A stretch of DNA of 15,637 nucleotides from Clostridia bacterium (lineage in GTDB: Bacteria > Bacillota > Clostridia > RGIG6154): NCBI GenBank assembly GCA_017523005.1, contig JAFWXG010000171.1:1-15637 (forward strand), written 5' to 3'. How positions within the stretch are numbered: the stretch's first letter is position 1; the number at the start of each line of letters is the position of its first letter. A program made the position numbers and the translations under genes. Positions 1 through 7,511 of this stretch are shown piece after piece. Under the pieces are notes generated by a model, which did no database searches, was not told the DNA's origin, and saw nothing but the letters and a program-made list of their open reading frames with translations.

Positions 1-214
1 GCAGGGGATAGGCTACAAAGAAATTTTTGGATTTTTCCGCAATCAGCAGCCTTTGGAATTTTGTATAGACCAAATCAAGCAAAACACCAGAAGATATGCC
101 AAGCGTCAGGTGTCGTGGTTTAAGAGAGACTTTAATCAGGTGCTTATTGATATGAACTCAGAAAAAAAGTTGGAAACTTTAAAAAAACATATAGATTTAT
201 CTAAGATTTTGTAG
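1..214 (+). CDS. miaA: tRNA dimethylallyltransferase MiaA, C-terminal fragment (5' end outside window)
   Basis: This is the last 70 codons of a gene entering from the left edge; the frame begins at base 2 and ends at TAG 212-214. MiaA transfers a dimethylallyl group to A37 of tRNAs that read codons starting with U. Seen here: a GIGYKE motif at the very start of the fragment, and further on the NTRRYAKRQ.SWFKRD block, which are the two most recognisable C-terminal signatures of the family. The gene directly precedes hfq, a linkage conserved in many bacteria, with a 41-nt gap. The catalytic N-terminal half (P-loop) is not in the window, so its integrity cannot be judged. Confidence 0.93.
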   Translation, partial: QGIGYKEIFGFFRNQQPLEFCIDQIKQNTRRYAKRQVSWFKRDFNQVLIDMNSEKKLETLKKHIDLSKIL

Positions 215-255
215 TATAATATTTTTGTAGTAAAAAAAGAAAGGGGAATTTTAAA

Positions 256-498
256 ATGGGAAAACCGATTAACTTACAGGATGCAGTATTAAGACAGGCA
301 ATTAAAGAAAAAATTCCGGTAACAATTTTCTTGACAAACGGATTTCAGTTTAAGGGAGTTGTATGCGGATTTGACAGTTATGTAGTTTTGATTGATTGTG
401 AAGGTAAACACCAGATTGTTTACAAGCACGCAATCTCTACCATTTGCCCCGGCAGAAATATAAATATGAAACAGATATTAGACGGAGAAAGCGAATGA
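256..498 (+). CDS. hfq: RNA chaperone Hfq
   Basis: Hfq forms a homohexameric Sm-like ring that binds small RNAs and mRNAs through proximal and distal faces. The 80-residue product has the expected core length with almost no C-terminal tail. The conserved NLQD (residues 6-9) marks the N-terminal helix, the Sm1 strands run through VTIFLTNGFQFKGVVCGFDSY, and the Sm2 hallmark YKHAIST is at residues 56-62. A good purine-rich site (AAAGGGG) precedes the ATG. A TATAAT-like sequence at 215-220 lies in the gap after miaA, but I see no matching -35, so the gene may simply be co-transcribed with miaA. Its stop overlaps the next start (ATGA, 495-498), implying translational coupling to the HlyD-like gene. 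Confidence 0.95.
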   Translation: MGKPINLQDAVLRQAIKEKIPVTIFLTNGFQFKGVVCGFDSYVVLIDCEGKHQIVYKHAISTICPGRNINMKQILDGESE

Positions 499-1712
499 AA
501 CGCGTTTATAAGTTTTTGTTGATTGTAGCGGTATTACTGGCAATACTTTTGCTTTTTTACCAGATTTATAATCTCTTTAATCCCGTTGTAAGAACACAGC
601 TTGTCACAAAGGGAACTATTGAAGAGGTTGTATCTGCTGATGCTATGATAATCCGCGACGAAGCAGTGCTTTTAAAACAATCAGATGTGATTGTAAGCAG
701 TGTGGCTCAAGACGGGTCAAGGGTATCGAAGGGCGAAAAAATTGCAGATTTGTATTCTGGGTCTGTTTCGCCTGAAGTCCAGACAAAATTAAGAGAAGTC
801 AATGAAAAACTGAAAGACTTAACAGAATTAAGCAACCGCGCAGGAGCAGACAGCAGTAACTCGCTTGACACAATGCTTAAAAATTACGCATCCGATATTA
901 TCAAAGCCACTCATCAGGGCAAAGGGGACAGCCTTTACAAAATAAGAAGCGGTATTGAAGATGTTATAAACAGAAAAATCGCCTCTGATTCTGGAAGTGC
1001 AGATTCTGTTATAAATGCTTTGAGAAGTGAACAGGCAAATCTTGAAAGTCAGGTAAGTGGCGAGAAAAAAGAAGTATATGCAGAACGAGCAGGTCTTTAT
1101 TTTTCAATTTTTGACGGATACGAGGAAAAGATTTCTTTAGAAAGTCTTGAAACACTCACACCATCAGGAATGGACGAGCTGAAAAAAAGCACACCCGACA
1201 AAAACAAGTATGACGCAACAATGAAAGTTGCTGACGGATATAACTGGTATGTGGCAGTATCAGTAGATGAAGGCAAATTGCCGACTTTAAAAGGAAAGCA
1301 GGAAAGGGCACTTCCTTTAGATATCCGTTTCCCGAGATTTGGAAACGAAACATATTCTGTTGATATCGTAAGAATATCAGAGCCTGAAGACGGAAAAGTT
1401 GTTGTAGTTTGCAGAGGCCATGATTATTCCAATGCAGTTTACTACAACAGATTTTTAGACGCAGATGTAGTTTTGAATTCTTATACAGGCTTAAAATTCT
1501 TCAAAGATGCCGTTAAAATTGTAAATGATAAAACAGGTGTTTACACCGTTAAAAATGACAGCGTAGCTAAATTCAAAGAGATAGAAGTTCTGGTAACCGA
1601 CAAGGGCTATTGCGTTGCAAAAGAAGATAATACTAAACAAAACGCTTTGCTTTTGTATGATGAGGTTATCATGACAAGAAATTCCATTTCAGACGGGGAT
1701 GTAGTAAGATAA
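495..1712 (+). CDS. HlyD-like (membrane-fusion-protein-like) membrane-anchored protein
   Basis: This protein has 405 residues. I chose the ATG at 495, which overlaps the hfq stop as ATGA and has GGAGAAAG just upstream; an earlier in-frame ATG at 444 lies inside hfq and would put charged residues ahead of the membrane segment. Seen: an N-terminal basic residue pair then one transmembrane helix (about residues 6-28), a lipoyl/barrel-sandwich-like segment (about 40-90, with a DGSRVSKGEKIADLYSG stretch), a mostly helical polar region (about 92-180), and a beta-rich C-terminal part. This layout resembles HlyD-family adaptor proteins, but no partner ABC transporter is adjacent. From memory, an HlyD-like gene is often found just upstream of sepF in Clostridia, suggesting an envelope role linked to division. 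The precise function is unknown. Confidence 0.75.
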   Translation: MKRVYKFLLIVAVLLAILLLFYQIYNLFNPVVRTQLVTKGTIEEVVSADAMIIRDEAVLLKQSDVIVSSVAQDGSRVSKGEKIADLYSGSVSPEVQTKLREVNEKLKDLTELSNRAGADSSNSLDTMLKNYASDIIKATHQGKGDSLYKIRSGIEDVINRKIASDSGSADSVINALRSEQANLESQVSGEKKEVYAERAGLYFSIFDGYEEKISLESLETLTPSGMDELKKSTPDKNKYDATMKVADGYNWYVAVSVDEGKLPTLKGKQERALPLDIRFPRFGNETYSVDIVRISEPEDGKVVVVCRGHDYSNAVYYNRFLDADVVLNSYTGLKFFKDAVKIVNDKTGVYTVKNDSVAKFKEIEVLVTDKGYCVAKEDNTKQNALLLYDEVIMTRNSISDGDVVR

Positions 1713-1733
1713 AAAGAAAGGCGTGAAACCAAA

Positions 1734-2198
1734 GTGAAAGATTTGATGAACAAAATGCTGAACTTTATCGGCGTTCCGAGCGATGAGGACGAGGAAGAAG
1801 AAAAAGAATTCGTCATGCGTTCTCCTCAGCCAAGACATCTTGACCGTACAAAAAGTAATGTAAGCGTTATATCCGACACAAAAAGAGGAAAGGTAGTAGA
1901 TATCCATACTACAACACAGTTTAAGGTTGTAGTCTTAAATGCGAGAAAATTTGAAGATGTTATGGATATTGCAGACCACTTAAAAGCAAAACAACCTGTT
2001 GTTATAAACATGGAGGATTTGGACCAGGCATTAGCACGCCGTATGATTGACTTCTTAAGCGGTGTTGTATATTCTGCAGACGGCGGAATACAGAAAATTT
2101 CAAAAGATATAATGCTTGTTACTCCATACACTGTTGAAATTATGGGGGATTTTCAGGACGAGCTTCGTTCAAAGGGATTGTTCCCGTGGGAGGATTAA
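1734..2198 (+). CDS. sepF: Cell division protein SepF
   Basis: SepF binds FtsZ, tethers it to the membrane and shapes filament bundles at the septum. The 154-residue product shows the family layout: an N-terminal amphipathic helix suited to membrane binding (about residues 1-15), a short strongly acidic linker (DEDEEEEKEF), a variable basic stretch, and the C-terminal SepF domain (about 65-150) containing ARKFEDVMDIADHLKAKQPV, a DLDQ.LARRMIDFLSG block and a typical end FPWED. The start is GTG at 1734 preceded by AGAAAGG; an ATG at 1746 is an alternative but would shorten the membrane helix. It follows the HlyD-like gene by 21 nt and precedes the yggT-family gene by 3 nt. Confidence 0.93.
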   Translation: MKDLMNKMLNFIGVPSDEDEEEEKEFVMRSPQPRHLDRTKSNVSVISDTKRGKVVDIHTTTQFKVVVLNARKFEDVMDIADHLKAKQPVVINMEDLDQALARRMIDFLSGVVYSADGGIQKISKDIMLVTPYTVEIMGDFQDELRSKGLFPWED

Positions 2199-2201
2199 GC
2201 C

Positions 2202-2495
2202 GTGACAGGATTAGGACATAAAATGGCTATCGCTATAAGTATTTTAGGTGAAATTATTACATGGGCGATTGTCTTAAGAGCGTTGGTTTCATGGTTTCCC
2301 ATGTCTCCGAACAATTTTTTTATAAGAATGCTTGATACAATTACGGAGCCTGTTGTAGCACCAATCCGCAATTTAATGCAAAGGCTGATTAAAAGACCTA
2401 TGATGGTAGATTTTTCTCCGCTTATTGCTATGATTGTTGTAGGAAATATAATTGTTCCTGCACTTCAGACATTTGTTTTAAAATTATTTATGTGA
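2202..2495 (+). CDS. YggT family (YlmG-like) membrane protein
   Basis: This is a small integral membrane protein of 97 residues. Two hydrophobic helices are visible (about residues 8-30 and 68-95), flanking the family signature ALVSWFP...IRMLDTITEPVVAPIR. YggT/YlmG proteins are encoded beside sepF in most Gram-positive bacteria and are thought to affect division-site or nucleoid organisation; the biochemical role is unclear. The GTG start at 2202 is supported by GGGAGG nine bases upstream; an in-frame ATG at 2223 has no comparable site. It lies between sepF and divIVA in the same operon. A ylmH gene, which often follows yggT in Firmicutes, is absent here. Confidence 0.88.
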   Translation: MTGLGHKMAIAISILGEIITWAIVLRALVSWFPMSPNNFFIRMLDTITEPVVAPIRNLMQRLIKRPMMVDFSPLIAMIVVGNIIVPALQTFVLKLFM

Positions 2496-2508
2496 AGGGG
2501 GAAGTAAA

Positions 2509-2952
2509 ATGACACCAATCGAAATACAGAATTATGAGTTTGATACACAGAAAATCGGGGGATATAACAAACGACAGGTTGAGGAGTTTGTTGAGGCTGT
2601 TTCAAGGGACTTTGAACAGTATTACCGTGATAATTTAAACTTAAAAGACAGAGTGACCGTACTTAATGACTCTCTTAAGAATTTCAAATCAATGGAGGAG
2701 TCACTGCAAAATACATTGTTGTTTGCTCAGAACACAGCTGATGACATTAAGCGTAATGCTCAGGAAAAAGCAGATATTATATTGGAAGAGGCGAGAGCAA
2801 ACGCAGCTGCTATGCTTGCAGAAGCAGACAAGAAAAGACTTGATGCAGAACGCGACCTGGCAGAACTTAAAAATAGATTTTCAGTTTTCAAAACCAAATA
2901 TGAAGCATTGTTGTCTGCAGAACTTAAACTGATGGAGGACATGGAGGGATGA
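2509..2952 (+). CDS. divIVA: DivIVA-type cell division / polarity protein
   Basis: DivIVA proteins bind negatively curved membrane at septa and poles and recruit other proteins. The 147-residue product begins with the DivIVA lipid-binding domain: MTPIEIQNYEFDTQKIGGYN followed by KRQVEEFVEAVSRDFEQYY, matching the family pattern (a short F/K-containing loop, G-Y, then a helix with VdeFl). The rest (about residues 40-147) is continuous heptad-like coiled coil rich in Glu, Lys, Ala and Leu with no globular domain. The start has a very good GAAGGGGGAAG site. The stop overlaps the lspA start (ATGA, 2949-2952). Position after sepF and yggT supports a division role rather than one of the other DivIVA-like coiled coils. 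Confidence 0.9.
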   Translation: MTPIEIQNYEFDTQKIGGYNKRQVEEFVEAVSRDFEQYYRDNLNLKDRVTVLNDSLKNFKSMEESLQNTLLFAQNTADDIKRNAQEKADIILEEARANAAAMLAEADKKRLDAERDLAELKNRFSVFKTKYEALLSAELKLMEDMEG

Positions 2953-3419
2953 TTTTATATACCCTCCTTGCCCTTTTATTTGTTTTTTCAGACCAGATAA
3001 CAAAGTTTTTTGCAGTATCCTTGTTAAAAGGTACAAGCGGAATACCATTCATTCCACACATAATGGAGTTTTTATATGTGGAAAACCGCGGTATTGCGTT
3101 TGGAATGTTTCAGGGCAAATCTCATTTTATAATACCGCTGACTATTGTAATTTTGGCAGTTTGTATATACTTTTTAGTATACTATTTAAAAAAATCAAAA
3201 CATCTGCCAAGTATAGCTTTAACATTTATAATTGGCGGTGCAATAGGAAATCTTATTGATAAATTAAGATTAGGCTATGTTGTTGATTTTCTGCACACTA
3301 CATTTATGGAATTTCCCGTTTTTAATTTAGCGGATGTGTTTATATGTGTAGGTGCGGGTTTGTTTGCGATATTTATTTTGTTTTTTGATAAAGAGGAAAA
3401 GAATGAAAATAATAAGTGA
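2949..3419 (+). CDS. lspA: Lipoprotein signal peptidase (signal peptidase II)
   Basis: LspA is a membrane aspartyl protease that cleaves the signal peptide of diacylglyceryl-modified prolipoproteins. The 156-residue product has four hydrophobic segments. Seen: an N-terminal DQITK motif (residues 15-19), VENRGIAFGMF (44-54) corresponding to the conserved N-x-G-x-AFG loop, and GGAIGNLIDKLRLGYVVDF (96-114), then FNLADVFICVG (125-135). The two catalytic aspartates are D113 and D129 by position in these motifs. It starts in an ATGA overlap with divIVA and its end overlaps the rluD-family gene by 17 nt. Length and motifs are normal for the family; the C-terminal tail is short and basic/acidic. Confidence 0.95.
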   Translation: MILYTLLALLFVFSDQITKFFAVSLLKGTSGIPFIPHIMEFLYVENRGIAFGMFQGKSHFIIPLTIVILAVCIYFLVYYLKKSKHLPSIALTFIIGGAIGNLIDKLRLGYVVDFLHTTFMEFPVFNLADVFICVGAGLFAIFILFFDKEEKNENNK

Positions 3420-4299
3420 TGCCGAAAGCACAAGATTAGACAAATATTTAAGCGAAAAAACAGATAAAACCCGTTCTTTTATTCAAAAAGCTATAGAACA
3501 GGGTTTAGTTTTGGTAAACGGCAAAGTTGCACAGGCAAAGACAAAGCTTCATGCAGGCGATGAAATCCAATTTGAAGAGCCTGAAATCAAGAATGCTGAC
3601 ATTATCCCGCAGGATATACCGCTTGAAATTGTTTATGAAGACGATTTTGTTTTAGTTATAAACAAACCCAAAGGGATGGTGGTGCATCCCGCCCCGGGAA
3701 ATCCTGACAATACATTGGTAAATGCGATAATGTCGCACTGTGAAGGCAGACTTTCAACAATAAACTCTGTGGTAAGACCAGGGATTGTACACAGAATTGA
3801 TAAAGACACATCAGGACTTTTAGTTATTGCAAAAAATGACGAAAGTCATAATGCACTTGCTGAGCAGTTTAAAGTTCATTCCATTGAACGGGTGTATAAA
3901 GCTGTAGTTAAAGGTAATTTTAAAGAAAACAGCGGTACAATAAATGCGCCTATTGGCAGACATCCCGTGCACAGAAAGAAAATGGCAGTTACTGATAAAA
4001 ACTCAAAAGCAGCTGTCACTCATTTTAAGGTGCTTGAAAGCTTTAACGGCTACACCTTGATTGAATGTAGATTAGAAACAGGAAGAACACACCAGATAAG
4101 GGTACACTTAAACTATATAGGGCATACACTTTTAGGGGATACTCTTTATGGCGATAAGAATAAATTAGGGGTAGAGGGACAGGTGCTTCATGCAGGTGTT
4201 TTGGGTTTTAATCATCCCGAAACGAATGAGTTTGTAAGATTTGAAAGTCCTTTGCCCGAAGAATTTGAAAACATATTAACTGAACTTAGAAGTTTATGA
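3403..4299 (+). CDS. rluD: RluA/RluD family 23S rRNA pseudouridine synthase
   Basis: This protein has 298 residues. It isomerises specific uridines, probably in 23S rRNA, to pseudouridine. I chose the ATG at 3403 with AGAGG upstream; the frame is open further 5' but that stretch lies within lspA. Domains: an S4 RNA-binding domain at the N-terminus (about residues 8-60, with RLDKYLSEK...SFIQKAIEQGLVLVNGK), then the catalytic domain. The motif HRIDKDTSGLLVIAKN starts at residue 130, with the catalytic aspartate D133. NKPKGMVVHPAPGN (87-100) and LETGRTHQIRVHL are further family signatures. The symbol is given by family and by its lspA-linked position (B. subtilis YlyB type); the exact target uridines cannot be read from the sequence. 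Confidence 0.9.
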   Translation: MKIISDAESTRLDKYLSEKTDKTRSFIQKAIEQGLVLVNGKVAQAKTKLHAGDEIQFEEPEIKNADIIPQDIPLEIVYEDDFVLVINKPKGMVVHPAPGNPDNTLVNAIMSHCEGRLSTINSVVRPGIVHRIDKDTSGLLVIAKNDESHNALAEQFKVHSIERVYKAVVKGNFKENSGTINAPIGRHPVHRKKMAVTDKNSKAAVTHFKVLESFNGYTLIECRLETGRTHQIRVHLNYIGHTLLGDTLYGDKNKLGVEGQVLHAGVLGFNHPETNEFVRFESPLPEEFENILTELRSL

Positions 4300-4315
4300 C
4301 ATTTTGGAGGAACAA

Positions 4316-5446
4316 ATGTTTAAAAAGATAAAAGTAGAGGGAAGAGCAAGAAGAGGGGAGTTTAAAACTCCGCATGGCACTATTCAAACACCTGTATTTA
4401 TGAATGTAGGCACATCTGCAGCCATCAAGGGCGGGCTTTCTGCACTTGATTTGAAAAAAATCGGTTGTCAGGTAGAGCTTTCAAATACATATCATCTTCA
4501 TGTAAGGCCCGGAGAACAGATTGTCCGCAAAATGGGCGGACTTCATAAATTCATGAACTGGGACGGCCCGATACTTACAGACAGCGGTGGCTTTCAGGTT
4601 TTTTCTCTTGCAAAGCTTCGAAATATTACAGAAGACGGAGTTACATTCGCATCTCATATTGATGGCAAAAAAATCTTTATGTCGCCTGAAACCAGTATGC
4701 AGATACAATCGGCATTAGGCTCAACTATTGCTATGGCGTTTGACGAATGTGTTGAAAACCCTGCAACATATCCGTACGCTAAAAAATCGGCTGACATGAC
4801 TGTAAGATGGCTCAAAAGATGTAAAGACGAAATGGCACGCCTTAACAACTTGCCTGATACAATAAACAAAAATCAGATGCTGTTTGGCATAAACCAGGGC
4901 AGTACATTTGAAGATATCCGTATAGAGCACATGAAACAAATAGCAGAGCTTGATTTAGACGGGTATGCTATAGGCGGTCTTGCGGTAGGCGAATCGACTG
5001 AGGATATGTATAGAATTATTGATGCTGTTGAACCATATATGCCACAGGATAAACCCCGCTATTTAATGGGGGTTGGAACACCTGTAAATATTTTGGAGGC
5101 AGTGCACAGAGGCATAGACTTTTTTGATTGCGTTATGCCAAGCCGTAATGCGCGTCACGGACATATTTTTACATCAAAAGGCATAATTAACATAATGAAC
5201 GAGAAATATGTTGCAGACGACCGCCCACTTGACGAAAACTGTGATTGCGAAACCTGTAAAAACTTTTCAAGAAGTTATGTACGACACCTGATGAAAGCCA
5301 AGGAAATTTTAGGACTTCGTCTTGCAGTTATGCACAATTTAAGATTTTATAATCACTTGATGGAAGAAATAAGACTTGCGTTAGATGAAGACAGATTTGA
5401 AGAATTTTACCTTGAAAAGCGAGAAATATTAGGAAAACGAATATAA
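4316..5446 (+). CDS. tgt: Queuine tRNA-ribosyltransferase (tRNA-guanine transglycosylase)
   Basis: Tgt exchanges guanine 34 in GUN anticodons for the queuosine precursor preQ1. The product is 376 residues. The start is ATG 4316; the in-frame TTG at 4304 is part of the Shine-Dalgarno TTGGAGG and is unlikely to be used. Seen: LTDSGGFQVFSL with general base D89, GGLAVGE and YLMGVGTP substrate loops, IDFFDCVMPSRNARHG with nucleophile D271, and the zinc site C309-x-C311-x2-C314 together with H340. It follows the rluD-family gene by 16 nt. No queA or other queuosine genes are in view. The end runs directly into the asd promoter region without a recognisable terminator hairpin. Confidence 0.95.
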   Translation: MFKKIKVEGRARRGEFKTPHGTIQTPVFMNVGTSAAIKGGLSALDLKKIGCQVELSNTYHLHVRPGEQIVRKMGGLHKFMNWDGPILTDSGGFQVFSLAKLRNITEDGVTFASHIDGKKIFMSPETSMQIQSALGSTIAMAFDECVENPATYPYAKKSADMTVRWLKRCKDEMARLNNLPDTINKNQMLFGINQGSTFEDIRIEHMKQIAELDLDGYAIGGLAVGESTEDMYRIIDAVEPYMPQDKPRYLMGVGTPVNILEAVHRGIDFFDCVMPSRNARHGHIFTSKGIINIMNEKYVADDRPLDENCDCETCKNFSRSYVRHLMKAKEILGLRLAVMHNLRFYNHLMEEIRLALDEDRFEEFYLEKREILGKRI

Positions 5447-5454
5447 TAAGTGGA

Positions 5455-5483
5455 TTGACTTTTTATTATAACTGTGTTATAAT
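5455..5483 (+). promoter_or_regulatory. Sigma-A type promoter for asd-dapA-dapB
   Basis: TTGACT (5455-5460) and TATAAT (5478-5483) are separated by exactly 17 bases, and a TG dinucleotide one base upstream of the -10 makes it an extended -10 promoter. Transcription would start near 5490, leaving a leader of only about 24 nt that holds the AGGAGG site (5501-5506) for asd. The leader is too short for a lysine riboswitch or T-box. Confidence 0.85.
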
Positions 5484-5513
5484 ATATCGATATGATATTT
5501 AGGAGGCATAAAA

Positions 5514-6590
5514 ATGGAATTTAAAGTTGGTATTGTTGGTGCAACAGGTATGGTTGGCCAGAGATTTGTTACACTTTTAGAAAACCACCCATGGTTTAAA
5601 ATTACTGCACTTGCTGCATCTGCAAACAGTGCGGGTAAAACATATTTAGAAGCTGCAGGAAACAGATGGGCTATGACGACTCCCATGCCTGAATCCGTTA
5701 AAGATATGGTGATTTACGACGCTACAAAAGACATTGACACCATCACAAGCATGGTAGATTTTGTATTTTGTGCGGTTGATATGAAAAAAGACGAAATCCG
5801 TGCATTAGAAGAAGAATATGCAAAGAGAGAATGCCCTGTAATGTCAAACAACTCTGCACACAGAGGTACAGAGGATGTTCCTATGATTGTTCCTGAGATC
5901 AATGCACATCACGCTGAAATTATTGAAGCACAAAGAAAGCGTCTTGGTACAAAGCGTGGTTTTGTAGCGGTTAAATCAAACTGCTCATTACAAAGCTATG
6001 TTCCCGCTTTACATCCATTGATGAAATACGGCGTAACTAAAGTTTTGGCAACTACATATCAAGCAATTTCAGGTGCAGGTAAAACTTTCGAAAGATGGCC
6101 TGAAATGGTAGATAACGTTATTCCATTCATTGGCGGCGAAGAAGAAAAGAGTGAAAAAGAACCATTAAAAATCTGGGGCGAAATCAAAGATGGCAAGATT
6201 GTTCCTGCAACAACTCCTTCTATCACAACACAGTGTATAAGAGTTCCTGTTTCTGATGGTCATACCGCTGCAGTATTTGTGTCTTTTGATAAAAAGCCGA
6301 CTAAAGAAGAAATTTTACAGTGTTGGAAAGAATTTAAAGGCGAGCCACAGGAATTACAGCTTCCGTCAGCACCAAAACAGTTCTTACACTATTTTGAAGA
6401 AGATAATCGTCCACAGGCAAAGCTTGACCGCAATTTAGAAGGCGGTATGGCGGTATCTATCGGAAGACTTAGACCTGATACTCAGTATGATTATAAATTT
6501 GTATGTCTTTCTCATAATACATTGCGCGGTGCTGCGGGCGGTGCAGTTTTGATGGCAGAGCTTTTGGCAGCAAAGGGATATTTTGATTAA
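5514..6590 (+). CDS. asd: Aspartate-semialdehyde dehydrogenase, archaeal/fungal-type subfamily
   Basis: This enzyme reduces L-aspartyl-4-phosphate to aspartate 4-semialdehyde with NADPH, the branch point to lysine/DAP, methionine and threonine. It has 358 residues. Seen: the nucleotide-binding GATGMVGQ (residues 9-16), the catalytic cysteine C157 in KSNCSLQSYVPALHP, AISGAGK (184-190), and RVPVSDGHTAAVFV carrying the catalytic histidine. The wording of these motifs and the length fit the subfamily known from archaea and fungi rather than the shorter classical bacterial Asd. It is the first gene after a strong promoter, with AGGAGG eight bases before ATG, and is followed 21 nt later by dapA. 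Confidence 0.93.
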   Translation: MEFKVGIVGATGMVGQRFVTLLENHPWFKITALAASANSAGKTYLEAAGNRWAMTTPMPESVKDMVIYDATKDIDTITSMVDFVFCAVDMKKDEIRALEEEYAKRECPVMSNNSAHRGTEDVPMIVPEINAHHAEIIEAQRKRLGTKRGFVAVKSNCSLQSYVPALHPLMKYGVTKVLATTYQAISGAGKTFERWPEMVDNVIPFIGGEEEKSEKEPLKIWGEIKDGKIVPATTPSITTQCIRVPVSDGHTAAVFVSFDKKPTKEEILQCWKEFKGEPQELQLPSAPKQFLHYFEEDNRPQAKLDRNLEGGMAVSIGRLRPDTQYDYKFVCLSHNTLRGAAGGAVLMAELLAAKGYFD

Positions 6591-6611
6591 ATCAAATTGG
6601 AGGCTGATTTT

Positions 6612-7502
6612 GTGAAAAAGTGCGTATTTAAAGGTTCTGGTGTTGCGCTTATTACACCATTTAAAGATGGTCATGTAGACTTCGAAAAATTCGGAGACTT
6701 AATTGAATTTCATATTGCAAACAAAACAGATGCACTTATAATTTGCGGAACAACAGGCGAGTCTGCAACTATGCCTGACAGTGAACATATTGAAACAATT
6801 AAGTTTGCTGTCCAGAAAGTAGCAGGCAGAATTCCTGTTATCGGCGGTGCGGGAAGTAATGACACTGCACACGGCGTAAAACTTGCAAAAGCTGTAGCAG
6901 ATGCAGGAGTTGATGCCCTGTTGCTCGTAACACCTTATTATAACAAATGTACTCAAAAAGGTTTGATTGCACACTATAAAATGATGGCAGAAGCAGTTTC
7001 TGTTCCATGTATATTATATAATGTGCCGGGAAGAACAGGAGTAAATATTGCTCCTCAAACAGTATACGAATTGTCTAAAGTTGAGAATATCGTAGGTGTT
7101 AAAGAAGCAAGTGGCAAAGTTGAAGCAGCTATAGAAATTGCAAAACTCTGTGGAGATGATTTTGCAATATATTCAGGAAATGACGATATCAATGTACCGC
7201 TTATGTCTATCGGTGCTATAGGAACTATTTCAGTTCTTGCAAATGTAGTTCCTGAAGACACACACAATATGTGCAAAGCTTGTCTTGACGGAGATTATGT
7301 AACCGCAAGAGAATTACAGAAGAAATATTTCGATTTAATAAATCTTTTGTTTATAGAGGTTAACCCAATTCCTGTTAAGGCTGCTATGAATTTACTTGGT
7401 ATGTGCGGGACTGAAATCCGTATGCCGTTGAGCGTTATGGAGGACAATAACTTAGAACTTCTCAAAAAAGAGATGAAGGCACTGAATTTGATAAAGGACT
7501 GA
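6612..7502 (+). CDS. dapA: 4-hydroxy-tetrahydrodipicolinate synthase
   Basis: DapA condenses pyruvate with aspartate semialdehyde, the committed step to diaminopimelate and lysine. The product is 296 residues with a GTG start at 6612; the in-frame TTG at 6597 overlaps the Shine-Dalgarno TTGGAGG and would add five residues, so I reject it. Seen: GTTGESATM (residues 46-54) holding the active-site threonines, PYYNKCTQKG with Y110, LYNVPGRTGVN with Y136 and R141, and GVKEASG with the Schiff-base lysine K164. The (beta/alpha)8 barrel length is typical. It directly receives the product of the upstream asd gene and feeds dapB, nine nt downstream. Confidence 0.96.
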   Translation: MKKCVFKGSGVALITPFKDGHVDFEKFGDLIEFHIANKTDALIICGTTGESATMPDSEHIETIKFAVQKVAGRIPVIGGAGSNDTAHGVKLAKAVADAGVDALLLVTPYYNKCTQKGLIAHYKMMAEAVSVPCILYNVPGRTGVNIAPQTVYELSKVENIVGVKEASGKVEAAIEIAKLCGDDFAIYSGNDDINVPLMSIGAIGTISVLANVVPEDTHNMCKACLDGDYVTARELQKKYFDLINLLFIEVNPIPVKAAMNLLGMCGTEIRMPLSVMEDNNLELLKKEMKALNLIKD

Positions 7503-7511
7503 TTTTAAATC

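Noticed and set aside
215..220. TATAAT before hfq as a promoter
   Set aside because: No acceptable -35 element lies 16-19 bases upstream and there is no TG extension; with this AT content the match may be chance.
444..494. Upstream ATG extension of the HlyD-like protein
   Set aside because: It lies within hfq and would add a charged stretch before the membrane anchor; the ATG at 495 has a ribosome site and the typical ATGA coupling.
4304..4315. TTG start for tgt
   Set aside because: The TTG is part of the Shine-Dalgarno TTGGAGG that serves the ATG at 4316, and the four extra residues are not family-like. The same reasoning removes TTG 6597 for dapA.
5447..5513. Riboswitch between tgt and asd
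   Set aside because: The region is 67 bases and mostly filled by the promoter and ribosome site; there is no space for a ligand-binding fold.
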